Below the pieces are notes generated by a model that worked only from the letters and a program-made list of their open reading frames with translations, was not told the DNA's origin and did no database searches. Positions 41,229 to 54,230 of a DNA stretch of 64,000 nt are shown piece by piece. The stretch covers positions 254,517,778 to 254,581,777 of the forward strand of contig NC_134568.1 in assembly GCF_050947875.1 (NCBI RefSeq), read 5' to 3'. The DNA comes from Dermacentor variabilis (lineage: Eukaryota > Arthropoda > Arachnida > Ixodida > Ixodidae). Position 1 is the stretch's first letter. Each line of letters opens with the position of its first letter. Position numbers and translations under genes: made by a program.

Positions 41229-41393
41229 ATTATCTTCTTTAATAATATGTATGTTGCACAGGAATGATCGACAGATGTCAGCGTTGGTAGAATAGTTTAA
41301 TTTTGCACCACTGACTTTCATGTTGCATGTACGCGGTATACGATGTATAACTGTCAATTACGGCCTCTTAAGTGTTTAACGTATTTGTGATAT

Positions 41394-41802
41394 TGTCACG
41401 TGGTGGTGACGTTGAAGAACACAGTACCGTGAACGACAAAAGTAACTTTTATTGGGCGAACCTGTGCCCACAAAACAGGCTACACTTGTAGCACAACGGT
41501 AGCGGCGAACACGGTCGGCGATCGTCGAAAATCCGATCAGCGGGTCAAGTGCGTCGGCTTTTATAGATCAGTCGTCGAATGTTCCAGAGTAATCGCTGGG
41601 ACCCTCATGCCTTCCACAAAGTTCTACGCCATTCGCGTCGCGCATACATGCAATCAGATTACACAAGGGTCGGCGACAACAGACAGCGGATAGAAGCATC
41701 GATAACATTCTAGAAACTTGTAGACGCGTCCCGTGCTGAGCGATAACATTTCGTGGACGGTAAAAGCGCTCACCCGTAAAAGATAAACGAGTTCACGTGT
41801 CA
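41394..41802 (-). mobile_element. Solo LTR of a gypsy-type element
   Basis: 409 bp beginning tgtcacgtgg on the plus strand and ending gttcacgtgtca, with 4-bp TSD atat (41390-41393 and 41803-41806). On the minus strand it has tataaaag (about 41560) and downstream aataaaag (about 41447), so the LTR points left. No internal region is present; it is a product of recombination between the two LTRs of a former element. Confidence 0.85.
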
Positions 41803-41900
41803 ATATCCAATACTTTTTTCCTTCTCGCAATTCCTGTAGTACAATACTTATATAGGTGACCTTCCTGCTATCATATTACATGAAATAGTCTGTATTGTGA

Positions 41901-41935
41901 AATGAATGAATGAATGAATGAATGAATGAATGAAT
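41901..41935. repeat. (GAAT)n microsatellite
   Basis: About eight copies of aatg/gaat, read directly. Confidence 0.9.
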
Positions 41936-42395
41936 TTCTCCTAAACCCAGGCACTCTCGTGTGACATGGTTCGCCTCGTGAGGCAAGCGCCTACAATCAC
42001 TGACCGTACTAAGGAGCTGGTCAGTGTACAGTTAAGATCCTCTCCGTGCCCGAGGGCAATCGACAGTAGCACACAGTACTGCGGAACGTTGGCTCAGAAA
42101 TGGCACGGCTGCTGAAACGACATGCTGCCTCGATTTGTAATATCCTATATACATTGCGGCTATGTTCAGCAAAGCTTCCGCCATATACCTAGCTTTCGCT
42201 GCCCAGATGCAAAGCTAAAAATTACCAGTTTGTTTCAAGGACACGAAACGCACTAGCACTTACATGAACTTTCGGCGACAGTGCTTTACGGACACAAAAT
42301 TTTCCGCTTTAGTGGGCGAAAAGAAGGAATTTATCAAAGCTTTCCTGAATAGAGTATATAGTTAGTGAGACAAAATTGCGATCACGAGCGCTAGA
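41936..42395. other. Region without a recognisable gene
   Basis: Nothing recognised between the microsatellite and the CpG-rich segment. Confidence 0.4.
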
Positions 42396-43500
42396 ATGGC
42401 TCTGCCGTGCCGAGCTCTGAGCCTTCCTTTCCCGGGCTTAGTAGGCAGCCGTCGTGCCGCCTGCTAATGCTATTCCCGTTGCCGAGTGGAGGAGCCCGCC
42501 CGGCGAACGTCCTAGGCAGAACGAGCGCGCGGAAGAGCGCCGCACCCGCCCTCGGGTCGCCCCCGTGACAAGAAGGGAACCGCGCGCGCGAGCGGGTAAA
42601 CATTGTCTAGGCGGGCCGCGAAGGGACTCATGCTTCGAATCAAAATTGGGGCCGGTCATTAAAGTTCAAAGTGGCGCGGTCGGGCCCAATAGAGACGCAT
42701 TGATCGATTAACGGCGCACTAAAGAGGAGACAGGCTGCGTCAGTGGCCATCCGCTCGGAGGCGGCATGCATATGAAGTTGTACGCACTCCGGGTGCATGC
42801 GACCTGCGGCGGCCATCCATTTTTGGCATGACTAGAAATGAGGCATTTGCAGGATCTCGCGCGCCGTGCGTGCGCAGCCCGTTTCTCTTCCCGCGCGCCG
42901 CCAAATTGATGGAGCCTTCCGCGCGCGCGGGCCGCCGCCGCAAATGAACGCATCTGACAGTGACGCATCGCCGCCGCCGCGCCGGACGTCTGAATGACCA
43001 ATGGCCCGGTCGCCCGACATTTATCTCGGCAAAGATAAAAAGCAAACAGCCCCAGCCGTGCGCGCGCAGAGGTGTCGCGTGCGCAGCCCGCAGACACGGC
43101 CGGTGTCGGACGAGCGGCGGCTCTGCTTCTTCGCTGCGCACGACGCCTGCGGTATCGCTTCGCACTTGGCGGGAAGCTGTCGTGGGCTGCTGCTTCGACG
43201 CCGCGCTCCGGCATACTTCGTGGGCGGAGACACGACGCAGTAACAGCGCGGCCGTATATGCATGCTCGGGCCGCAAACTAACTTGTTCGTCCGTTCGTGC
43301 CGATCCGCGTGAGCGCGTCGTCTCCCAGACGTGGCGGCCGCAGCGAGCTTTGTGCGCTGGCTTCCTTCCGCCCCGCGTAGGCACCCTGCAAACGGGCATC
43401 CCTTGCGGGAAAGCTCCGGAGAAGGCGAAGCTAGAAGAACAAGAGCGCGTCGGTGCGATGAACGACACGATACTTTTTTAGAGATATCGCACGCAAAGCT
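42396..43500. promoter_or_regulatory. CpG-rich segment, possible promoter region
   Basis: About 1.1 kb markedly richer in G, C and CpG (many cgcgcg, ccgccgccg blocks) than its AT-rich neighbours. All frames are open over long stretches, which reflects composition and not protein coding. It lies 200 bp upstream of a short candidate first exon with a good initiation context. This could be the promoter and 5' untranslated region of a host gene. A GC-rich repeat is the alternative. Confidence 0.4.
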
Positions 43501-43700
43501 GCTTAAGCGCGGCCAAGAAGTATTATAGCATCAGAGACAACGCACGCGCGCAGATCACAGACTCGGATTCTTCTCTCTAGACGCAGCTGTAGGGCAGATC
43601 TGGGTCCGCTGTTTCCAAAGCGCTTTGTGTTTTCGAGCATCGATCGCATTGTTGGCGTCGCGCCGTATACGATGTCACCGCCAAACCGTCTGAGCACACC

Positions 43701-43770
43701 ATGGTGTCGTTGAGCGAGAACCGCAACAAGAGGCGCAGCTACAAGCCGCCTATAATGCACGTCACGTCAC
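43701..43770 (+). CDS. Candidate short first coding exon, gene unknown
   Basis: ATG in the context caccATGG, 23 codons plus one base, then gtgagt (43771-43776), a consensus splice donor. The peptide is basic in the middle (RNKRRSYKPP) and I do not recognise it. Upstream is the CpG-rich segment. The next exon was not identified; a Ruka SINE lies 110 bp into the supposed intron. It could equally be a chance ATG in non-coding DNA. Confidence 0.3.
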
Positions 43771-43879
43771 GTGAGTTGAGCGTGGAAGTTTTGTTTGAGA
43801 AATCAACGGTAGATTCGGACATGGGCGCAAGAACAGGCATACATCGTGTAACTGAATGGTGGAAAGAGTATTTTTGCCA

Positions 43880-44118
43880 ACCCGCCGTGGTTGCTTACTG
43901 GCTTTGGTGTTGCGCTGCTGAGCACGAGGGCGCGGGATCAAAGCCCGGCCATGGCGGCCGCATGTCGATGGGGGCGAAATGCAAAAACACCCGTGTACTT
44001 ACATTTATGCGCACGTTAAAGAACCTCAGGTGGTCAAAATTAATCCGGATTCCCCCCACTACGGCGTGCCTCATAATCAGATCGTGGTTTTGGCACGTAA
44101 AACCCCATAATTTAATTT
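43880..44118 (+). mobile_element. Ruka-type SINE, copy 2
   Basis: Same structure as copy 1 with more changes (cttactggctttggtg in the A-box part, gggatcaaagcccgg in the B box), so it is an older copy. TSD agtatttttgcca, 13 bp (43867-43879 and 44119-44131). Confidence 0.85.
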
Positions 44119-44281
44119 AGTATTTTTGCCAGAGTGATTAGCGTGTCCTATAAGTATTCCGGCCGCCACGGGAGTTGATACAATGTTTACTGAAAATCGT
44201 GCATGACCTTTAAGAATTTCTGATGCGCATAAGTTTCGATTGAACGTAAAACGTTCCCTCGCTCACGCCCCTCTCACACTT

Positions 44282-44320
44282 CCGCGGCGGATCCGATACC
44301 GCGGATCCGCCGCGGTATCG
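44282..44320. other. GC-rich nested palindrome
   Basis: ccgcggcggatccg (44282-44295) is inverted at 44302-44315, and cgataccgcgg (44294-44304) is inverted at 44310-44320. Two alternative perfect hairpins share the same bases. No element boundary was found. Confidence 0.7.
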
Positions 44321-46919
44321 CAATGGTTCCCCGCGACGGTTTACCTATATACGTTACGCACATGGTTTCAATGTATCCTCGATTTCAATCTGAGGCTAAT
44401 CGCAAACAACGAAGACAGAAGGCATGGCTTATGTACCGGCCATCTCAACACTGGAGCGAACAATGACTGTAGACTCCGCGACAAGGATCTACGGGGCGCT
44501 CGCGCACTGCCTGAACAGCATACAGCCCCGTTGAGGCCTCCATCTTCGCGACATGCCATGGAACCCAAGGCAATCGCACTGCTCATCTGTTGCCATGCTC
44601 GAGTTGCTCTTGCCGCTCGAAAACCCACCCAAGTGCGCGCACACAGAAATGTGCCGATCCATTTCGACCGTAATCGTAGTGCCTGACGCGTGCTTCTGCT
44701 TTCCGTTTATGACTGCATGCAGCGATGAGCAGGGGTTGCTGTTGACCCCTAAATGCGATAAAAGATAATAATTATAATAAAAGAAAGAGAGACAGGAGAA
44801 GAACAAGCCGGGTGGCACGGGGGCTTTGCGATGCAGACAACACAGCTCGCCTGTTTGCACTGTGGGGCAAGATGTCTGGATCTCCGAGAAAGGCATTCGT
44901 GCCCTTGCAATCGCTAGCGGCCATCTTGAGCGCGTGAACAGCCGTCACCGTCTTTGCTGTTTGAGCGGCTGCGTCCAAAGCAAACACGCGCGGCCTGCAA
45001 GCTTCTGTACAGAACAATGAAGAGGCGGCGCGCTCCGTCGTTCCGTAACGACGACGTCGTCTCAGGGGTCCCAATATAAAATAAGGAATCGCAGCTGACG
45101 ACCCACGTTACCGGACTAGCGAGTGCGCATCCGGACTGGCTTCGCACTGGATTGCTGAAGTAGAACACTTAATCTGACCTTGTCGGAGCTGGGATAGAAA
45201 GGAGGGCGCTTCGGTACGCCAGCTGCTCTTCTCCGTGAAACTTCAGAAGCGATATGGGACGGTACGACAACGTAACGTTAACGGTTTCCTCTCTTCCGGT
45301 AAGGCTGGTTGTTAAGGCATGAGTGCTGCGCACTCTAGAATATCAACGGAGAGTCAATGAGAAACGTACGAAATACACTGGCGTTCCAGTTCCTAAACGC
45401 CTCCATCTAGCAGTTCGGGATGGGACTGACTGCAACGCCAGTGCGTTTTTGGAACTTGGGGACGGATATATTGAAAGTCGTGATACAGACTTAAGACTCA
45501 AGCTTTCTGGCTAAGCGCACGCGACTTATTTGTTGCTTGGCTACAATTTCTCAATTGCAACATGATCCCTACAGTGAATAAGTAATAATGTAATGAGTGT
45601 ATTTGTTAGCTGGCTTGACATAGCGATTTGTCGAGCGAGTAACAGGCTGAATTGCCCTGTGTGCGCCATGCGATTTGTTAAAACTCTGTTAGAAGATTTA
45701 TTAAAAAAAAGAGTGTAGTGACCGCTTCTGTTTTTTATATATACTAAGTTGCTAAAGTGTGACAGTTTCTGTTGTTTTAAGGGAGTGTCATGCGTGCGCA
45801 GCAGTGACGCAATAACCACGCCCACTGTTCTTGGCCTAACTAGTCGGCTCGCAAAAAGAATTTAGTTCGGATGCAACTGTGGGACATTCGTGTCATTTTT
45901 AGGTTTCATGTCTCGCAACTATTTACAACCCCTGCTCTTCGCCCGACATTTCACCATTCCTGGTTCCCTGTGTGTGAACCAGAAATGCCTGCATGCGGTG
46001 AAAATGTAAAAAAAATCCTTGATGTGAATTCCCGATACGTTCGTAATAATCGCATGTCATTGAACGGTAATCACATTGTTTCGCCAACTGTTCGTAACGT
46101 ATAAACAATTTGTTTCTTACGAACAATTTTTGCGTACGAAGGGCTAGATACGAATTCGGTGTCTTGTTGCTAAAATTTTCCCACTTTGTTTCTCTCAAGC
46201 GTTTACAACCCTGTTGACGTTGAAAAGCGACATCTCACACTTGTGCGAATAGAGTATTTGTGAGAGCAAATTGTATAATACTTGTCAGTACTACACCGTA
46301 GTAGTTGCGTCAGCAGGCTTCGCCTCATTACTGGGTTGTGCGGCGACAATGCCATCCTTACCTCAGGCCATCGCTTTACTGTACTTCAGGTTCCATTTCC
46401 CGCTTGTTTTCCTTGGAATTAGTGTCTGCCATATTCGTATGTAGGTTACCTAATTTAATATCGAACAGTTCAGATTCTCACATTGTTGTCGCGTATCCTA
46501 GAATGTTCTGTGCAAGCCGTTTGCTGTGAGTAACACGCCGGCGAAATGCTTACCCTGCAGGACATTGATTTCCTTCCTTTTTAACACCCAAAATCAATAA
46601 GTGGAAAGGTCGCTCATTATTATGTATTTCCTTCATTAACTTTGTGATGTGACCGCGTTCCAAAGTTACAAACATTCTGATCTTGCAATGTCGCTACACA
46701 CTACGTAAATTAGCAGTCGCGCATCAGATGCTATGTAAAGAGCATGTCACGGAAAAAAAATTCAGAGCCATGCAATACAAAAGTATGCATGAGAGATACA
46801 GAATGAATGATAACTCGGTCACTTGCGCAAAAAGCGCATTGCAATAAAAAAATTAACAGAAGTTTACGATACTCCCTAATGCGAAATTTGAGCGCAGCTA
46901 TATACATGTTTTAATTTCC
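44321..46919. other. Region without a recognisable gene
   Basis: Mostly AT-rich after 45200. No convincing coding exon, splice pair or repeat was found. The frames at 44240-44686 and 44772-45074 match nothing I know. Confidence 0.4.
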
Positions 46920-47400
46920 GACGCATTGGCTGGCGGGGACAATTGTCTCGTGCGGCACGTTGTAAACGGAGCGAAGTTGGGTGCCACTGCATCGCTAATC
47001 GGGAGATCGCGACAGGCAGCGCATTGGGTGACGCGTCGGCGCGATTCACAGCAGTCGCCGCAGACAGACCTCCGCTCATGCAGCGCTTTATTTCCATATA
47101 TGATATCGTTGGCGTCATCGGTGAACAGACGATGCGTGCTACTGTGGTGCCATCTCGTAGCCATCGTCGCCTCAAAGCCAGTCTTGAGCCGCACTACGCT
47201 TTTCTTCTCACGCTTTCGCCATACCCCCTCCTCCGCTTTCAGTCTCATGGTTCCACTGTGCACCCTCCTCCTCCGCTTTCCTCTTTGCGCTCTTTTTGCT
47301 ATTGCCGTCTTTCATCCTTCGCTGTGCTCGTTCGCTCGGTTACGAGGACGCCGAGGAACGACGCCGACGCTCACCGCAGGAACGGGCGCCTAAGAGCTGC
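46920..47400. repeat. Probable dispersed GC-rich repeat
   Basis: A compositionally distinct block open in several frames, with pyrimidine-rich cctcctccgctttc repeated at 47227 and 47264. It resembles GC-rich interspersed repeats that I associate with tick genomes, but no second copy is in the window. Not considered coding. Confidence 0.35.
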
Positions 47401-48129
47401 GCTCTAAAACAACAAAAGGGAAAAACGAATGGCACAATCGCGCAAAGCAGGAACCAGCAGAAATGCAAAGGCAAATGCGGAAGAATCAACAGATGTCTGT
47501 TTATCGGGGAAAAATGATGTATTCTATGGGATTACTGTACGTAAGTAGACTGTTATTAAGTACAGCATAATTATTGTTTAAAATTGAAGTTGGTATATTA
47601 TTAGGCACTCGCGCTTTACTCTATGCTTCGGAAATCAAAAGCACACGCACGGCTAAAGAAGCAAGCTGAACTGAATATCACGTGTATAAGCGTCGTTTTG
47701 TTTTCGATCCTATTGGTTTCGTTTTGAATGGTTAAACACCAAAGCAGTTGGACAGGAAACCACGAAAACACAGAGCTATTATCGCAGAAATACTTTAACA
47801 TTTCGGAAAACATAAATCGAAGGAACATCGACTTGATAATAAAGTAGTACTTTCTCACAGTTACGGCCGCACTTGTCGTCTGTCTCCCACTAATGCCGGC
47901 GTATAATCGCTATCGCGCTCACCTATCACAGTTTTCAGCATGCTTCATGCAGGGATCGACTACATCTACACTGCGGATCGAAAAATTCTTATAAAAATGT
48001 TCCACGGCGTTTTCCGCGTTACCACTTCATGATTAGACACTCTGACCGGTAAGCTTTCCATTGCACTAAAAAAAAATGGGTACCATGAAAATTGATTGTC
48101 AGTCCCTTTAAGTTCGACCAACGTATCAC
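47401..48129. other. Region without a recognisable gene
   Basis: AT-rich, nothing recognised. Confidence 0.4.
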
Positions 48130-48910
48130 TCAGCCAGTCCGTGAGTCTATTCCTCGATAAAATAAACCTGACTACTCTCTTTTCGTCATCTGCTTACCAA
48201 CCTAATGTATCTCTGGCCGGTCTCACAAGAAGTTTCCGTATCCTTGCGATGTAGGCTAAACGAGAGTTAAATCTGTTGTCAGCTTGTATTTCAAAGATGG
48301 TACACTCTAATTTTGTTCTTAACTTCCATAGTTCTTTTCTGTTGCGCTTCAAAAGTTATTAATGTGCGCTTTAACTGAGAATATCCGATGTTGTAATGCC
48401 TAATTATTCAATATGCAGTGCATGTGTCGGCTCATATCTATTTATATATCGCAATGAAAGGAGAATATGTCCTTAGGTTTCTTTGCTAGTCTAACATAGA
48501 AAAATTTCCTATAGTTGATATTCTTTCCCAACCAACTGCAACAGTCGCTCACCGTATGTAGCGGCGAATTAAACACGCCGTGAAATTCGCAGCGCACTAC
48601 ATTGGAATACATCAGAGAGTTTTGTGCGAAAAGGCGAACTGTTAAGTTGCGCGATACCTTATCTGCAACGTAATTATTGTGCCCCTAAAATAGAACAAGG
48701 GGAAAGCACAAAGCTACGCGGAACACCTGACATTATGATTAGACTCCGCAATTTTGCACTCTTGATGTCGACAAACTGCATTCTGTTAGAGACGTATGAT
48801 TTAATCCATTTGACTATGCAGTCCTGTCAAAGCCGAGATCCGCAAATTTTTCTATCAGCTCATCATGTACCATCTGATACAGAAGATCGCTGGCCAACGC
48901 GGTCACAGAA
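48130..48910 (-). mobile_element. CR1/L2-like LINE fragment, minus strand
   Basis: On the minus strand near 48640-48870: LIEKFADLGFDRT, then in another frame VDIKSAKLRSLIIMSGVP, where SGVP followed by a corrupted QGSVLGP (RSFVLSP) marks the RT block. Downstream to about 48130 no further motif could be read, but an ataaaata signal near 48160 may be the 3' end. Decayed by frameshifts. Confidence 0.6.
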
Positions 48911-49307
48911 GTAGAAAACGAGCAGCATATTATAGTGGTGCTGCTATTATCAGCGCTGGATTGATTTCGAGATAGAGATAAAAGTGAAACCTTCTATACG
49001 CATAAATCAGACCGTGTGCTTGCGAGCGCACCGTTTTAAAACGTATTTATGCGCATTGTAACGGCAGGCTACTTGACCTACGGGATATTGTGCAAGCTTG
49101 TTATTTAGAGCTGCTGAATCGAAAGCGCTGCAGCACATGCAAAACAAAAGTGCGACAAAGGCAAATTTCGGAAAGAACACGAAATTTCATGCAGTCCTTA
49201 AAAATGAAACCATTATAACGGATACAATGTGTCAGGGACTTCCATTGGCCAGGAAAGGAAACGCGGCTCGTATCAAACGCAAACGCCGTAATTATTTGAG
49301 AACTTCG

Positions 49308-49550
<243 letters not shown>

Positions 49551-49553
49551 GTG

Positions 49554-49628
<75 letters not shown>
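49554..49628. repeat. (GATA)n microsatellite
   Basis: About 18 copies of gata, directly adjoining the AC repeat. Confidence 0.97.
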
Positions 49629-51583
49629 CAGTTTTCTCATCAGTTGCGTTGGTTATGAAAGGAGCCTGTCTGACGTAACTCATCTCTTACGTCTTACCTC
49701 TGTCTTAGGAGACTCAAGTTTGAGCACAGTCAAGCTAGGATGGGAGTAGTGATGTTTTCCAAATCCTATAGGACAAGTCCAGAGAGTTTGACAGGTGGAC
49801 TCTCGTCTTCGTAATGGAAGTCACCTTATACACGCGATGCGGCTCGTGCATGCTGGCTTCCCGTGCACACCCCTTTCACATGCGCATACTTTAAATATAG
49901 GTACAGTTGCTTTTCTGTTTTAAATTGATCTCTGGCGTTTCGCTCTCTTTTGCTTGATCACGTACCGGTATAATGGGCCTATCGATCATCATACAAAATC
50001 GAAGCACTTAAATTGGCGCCGCGCAAGACGGAGCTGTTGGCACCGCGTGATGAAGCCATGGTGCGTAACGGTAGGCGTCTGTGGCTACGGTATTACATTT
50101 TGCATCGCCTCGACTCGGTTGTCTGCCGTCTCTATTACTGCTGTCCCTTCACTTTTCTTTTTTTATCTTCGTGACAAAATTGATCTCTTCTCGTCTATTG
50201 GGCGGTTAGCTCATTTAGGCAGTCCGTTAAACTTTCACTGGCTGTGGCAGAATTTGTGCGTCAGAATAAAGCGTCCAGCTGTTATTACTGCATATTCTTA
50301 ATTGTATCTTATACAGCCAGCTCTGATGCCCAGCAGTAATGAGTGTTTTTGTTTTCGTTACACTGCCGTACCCTGCAGTTTCCCCCCTTTATAATGTACT
50401 ACGAGAGGAACGGCAAAACCCGTATCTACGGATCGTCGGCCTCGGTCATGGACAATGTTACGGCCTCCCTAAATATCAGGTGAGTTCGTCGACAGCTTGC
50501 TCGAATCAGTTGGCCTCAGCAACAGGAGCCTGCTTGTCAATACTCCAAGAACGGCAGTGTTAACGCATCGCAGCAGACAACGAGCAGATGAGCGGCTAAG
50601 CTACTTTAAGCCTGGAGTACATGGAGCGAACTTCGCAGAAGAGAAGAAGAAGCGGCGGTTTATGACGATCAACGTTGCGCTGCATGAGGCGAAAAAAAAA
50701 AAAGAAAAAAAGCGGGCGCCGCCGTGCATTCGCCGCGTCGCTGTCAGTGTGAACCGAAAGGGTACAAGTATTTTGGTATCAGAGTTCAGAGATAGAAGAA
50801 CATACGGTACTCGAATGTCCGGCCCATCGCAACGAGGGATTTTGTTTTGAGCGTCAAATGGACACGATTATTCACGCTCCACTAACGTCACGTGGCATGT
50901 TAGGTCCTATGTTTTGCCCTTCAAAAAAGAGACGGTCCTCGGATTTGTTGCTCCGATACCTCTCCGAAGTTGGCCTTCTTGGAAAGCTTTAAAGAAAGTC
51001 CACTTTATTATATCGAAAAGTTTGAATTTTTAGTCATTTTCTCACCGATAAATATCATTACTAGGTTTACTAGGCTCATTTTATATTGATTGTCATTCGC
51101 TTTTTTTCCCACTCTACTCTCCAATATCTTAATCCCCCTCCCACTCCGCATGCAGAGTAGCATGTGGCGGCAAAAATATTTGCCTTCCAATAAAGTGCTT
51201 CTCACTCTCTCCCTGGTATCAACACAATGTACAAAGCAACTAAATTGAAAAAAAAAAATCTGTTACCCTGACAATCCAGCTAGTGTTGTCGCTTTCAGCA
51301 AATATATCGAATGATAGTAATAAAGTTTATGACGCCGTCATCGCCGAAAAAGTACGTGAAATCTGAAGAGATTCCACCACGCATTCACGTGGGAGGCGGA
51401 TGCTGTACCAGTGCGCTAAACGCAACCACGAGGCAGCTGAGGATTTATCACGTTGTTGGACACGTTTAATAGCCGTGCTAACACCTTCGACTTGCTAAGA
51501 TGTCTTTCCACATTCATTTTAAGCGACTTATGCCCACAGCTAGCCTCTGAGACATAACCGAGACTTGTTGTTGCTGCTAAAAG
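49629..51583. other. Region without a recognisable gene
   Basis: No protein or named repeat recognised. A-rich runs at 50690-50710 and 51250. Small frames at 49954-50301 and 50497-50850 match nothing I know. Confidence 0.4.
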
Positions 51584-51594
51584 TGCATTTCTTT

Positions 51595-51839
51595 TCACCC
51601 GCCGTGGTTGCTCAGTGGCTATGGTGTTGGGCTGCTGAGCACGAGGTCGCGGGATCGAATCTCGGCCACGGCGGCCGCATTTCGATGGGGGCGAAATGCG
51701 AAAACACCCGTGTGCTTAGATTTAGGTGCACGTTAAAGAACCCCAGGTGGTCAAAATTTCCGGAGTCCTCCACTACGGCGTGCCTCATAATCAGAAAGTG
51801 GTTTTGGCACGTAAAACCCCAAATATTATTATATTATTA
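51595..51839 (+). mobile_element. Ruka-type SINE, copy 3
   Basis: Nearly identical to copy 1, B box gggatcgaatctc. TSD tgcatttcttt, 11 bp (51584-51594 and 51840-51850). Confidence 0.87.
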
Positions 51840-52084
51840 TGCATTTCTTTGCAGAACTTCGAAGGCTTGCTGTGCTAACATTGACCGTCGAAGACAAATA
51901 CGGCATCATAAATTGCGTGAATATGTGCTTCGAGACATAAGTGCATGATCTGTGACTGCCTGTTGGCTGTCTATATAGTGTTCAACTTACATGCGTAACA
52001 TGGCTGCGTCTGTTTTTTTACACGTTCAAGAAAGCAGGATGCATGATATCGCGTCGCTGGACGTTCTAGCTGCTGTAGCACACC

Positions 52085-52645
52085 ACCTATCCTCACGTTT
52101 TAAAAGCGAAGCCTCTTTTTAACGCGATAGCGTTAAGGAGCTCGTGTCGCAGAAAAGCCGGTGTCGTCGGCGTCGGCGTCGGTGTCGGCGTCCGCGGCGT
52201 TGGCCGTGAGCGATAAATCACGGCAGGCACTTCATAAATAAAAAGCAACTTCCAAGATGGGCTGGGTGGGAATCGAACCAGGGTCTCCGGAGTGTGAGAC
52301 GGAGACGTTACCACTGAGCCACGAGTTCGATGCTTCAAAGCGGTACAAAAGCGCCTCTAGTGAACGCGGTGTTACCTTAGAAGGCTCAGGCGTGCGTCGC
52401 TTGCTGAGGCGCGCATTTCGTTGTCGCGCCGAACGCTGCGTTGCTTGACGCTCACCGCGTCCGATGCGGGGCGCGTTGTCGCTGCGCCGTAGCCCAATAC
52501 CCCTTGGCGGGTCGACGGGAACGCTGTCGCGTTCCACTCTTGAAGGCGAAGCTTAAGCGTCCTCCAATTTTTGCGAACCTCGCCTGGGTGACGGACACGA
52601 AAAATCCCGACCAACTAGAGGCTAACAGCTTCGCTGTAAAAGGGG
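52085..52645 (-). repeat. tRNA-like composite repeat
   Basis: On the minus strand 52263-52328 forms a tRNA-like unit: A box tggctcagtggtaacg, a possible anticodon arm with loop tctcaca and B box ggttcgattcccacc. The flanks contain the gtcggcgtcggtgtcggcg run (52156-52193) and, at the right end, taacagcttcgctgtaaa, which is shared with 670-690. The acceptor stem does not pair, so this is probably a second SINE family and not a tRNA gene. Confidence 0.55.
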
Positions 52646-53889
52646 AGAGAAGAAAGAAAAAAACGTATGTAGGTGCGTTGCAGTACGCGTATTTAGGCGG
52701 TAGTGATGAATTTCTGCTCATCTTTTCGTCTCACTCTACAACTTGTCCAACAGTACAAGCAGGAGGACCAGATGCCAAGGCGGGGTGCCAGAAGCAAACC
52801 TGCGGGCGCACAGGCTCATGTTTGTCGCCGCGTGCTGAACGCTTCCGGCGTCAAACAAGACACGCACGACACGCTATTCTCGACACGCATGGTGGATGCA
52901 CGGCCGCCATTATCCGCCATACTGGCTTTCTAATTGGATTTCGAGAGATCTCGTCTGTTGGAAAATTTGTGCCGGCCGGGGAGCGCAAGTTTTGCAAAAC
53001 TCAATTTTGCGTTTTCGTGAAAGTGACTAAACGTGACGCGCAGAGCTGCAAGTTAGTTCGAATAAAACTTCTCCTTAGCAGCTGTACAGCGATGTTAGCG
53101 CTAAAAAAAAAAAATAAATAAAGTGAACGGGAGCGTGCACAAGCCCACGCATCTGCAATTTCGTGAATTATGTTGTGGTGGTTCAAGATAGCTGCCATGT
53201 CAGCTTGCGGATTGGCTGAAGGAATACCCCGTGAGGAGCGTCACAGGAAGGGCTGTTTCGTAAACGACAATTCGACGATGCGTCAAGTTATTTGTACTTC
53301 TAGTACACTTTAGTGAAGCGGCGCTGGGACGCCATCGCAGAGATTTTCGGCCATAATTTGTGCTGCGACCAGCCACGCGAATTATGCTAATGAGTGGTCA
53401 TATGCAATGACGGCAGAGATTTGTGTGTGCCGTCGAATTTTCCCCGTCGGTTGGGGCCATGAAACACTTTTGCTCATAATTCATGCTCATAGCTATTGCA
53501 TCGCTTTCATGCGAGGTTGGCATTTGTGTTCTGGGCCATTATTTTTTTTTAAACGCGTTTGTTTGAAATAATATTGGTTGGACGTTACGAACCTTCTGCG
53601 ACTTTTTGCCCTTTTCACTGCTGCGTTCGTATTGTAATCAAGATTAATGACTTTTCAGGTTATCGGAGGTTACTACAACGGCGAATTTTTAATTTATAAA
53701 AAGAAATGTACGCAAGGAGGCGCCTCAAAGTTTCCTCACGCCGTTGTCCGCAACAAGTCGTACCAAAAATCAATGTGACGTCGTCACCATCTTGTATGTC
53801 GTCAATAGTAATATAGAAGATAGAAAATCATATATCATCATCAAAGTAGTAAATAATATACAACGTTAATTAGTAGTAATTGTGGGTAA
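52646..53889. other. Region without a recognisable gene
   Basis: Nothing recognised. A-rich at 53102-53121. Confidence 0.4.
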
Positions 53890-54230
53890 TTGTTCTGAAT
53901 TAAAGTGAAATAAAATGAATTAGAGTGAAGTAAACGGAATTAAGTTTAGAAAAAGTTAGAGTAAGGTGACTTAAGGTGGAGTAAATTGAATTAAGGTGAA
54001 GTTAAGTGAATGAAGGTGAATTAAATTGGAATAAAGTGGATGAAGGTAGATTAAGGTTGGCACATGTTAGAGCAAGGTGGATTAAAGTGGTTTCAACGTT
54101 GGTACAAATTATAGTAAGATGGAATAAAGTGTAGTAAGGTGAATTAAAGTCGATTAAGAAGGTTGGCACAAATTAGAGCAAGGGGGATTAAGGTAGAGTT
54201 ACGAAGGACACGTGACAATGTATGATGCTA
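53890..54230. repeat. Degenerate short-period minisatellite
   Basis: Over about 340 bp, variants of gaattaaggtga / ggtggattaaagt recur every 10-12 bp. A longer unit with aggttggcacaaattagagc appears at 54055, 54095 (diverged) and 54160. No coding. Confidence 0.75.

Noticed and set aside
42740..43468. A 242-codon frame on the minus strand
   Set aside because: All six frames are open here because the DNA is CpG-rich. The product is Arg/Ala-rich with no domain.
46926..47393. A 155-codon frame on the plus strand
   Set aside because: Two frames of the same strand are open together and neither product has a domain; it is more likely a GC-rich dispersed repeat.
48624..48914. A 96-codon plus-strand frame
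   Set aside because: It lies antisense to a recognisable LINE RT block (SGVP...) on the minus strand.
52263..52328. A functional tRNA gene on the minus strand
   Set aside because: A and B boxes are good but the acceptor stem does not pair and flanking repeat sequence suggests a SINE.
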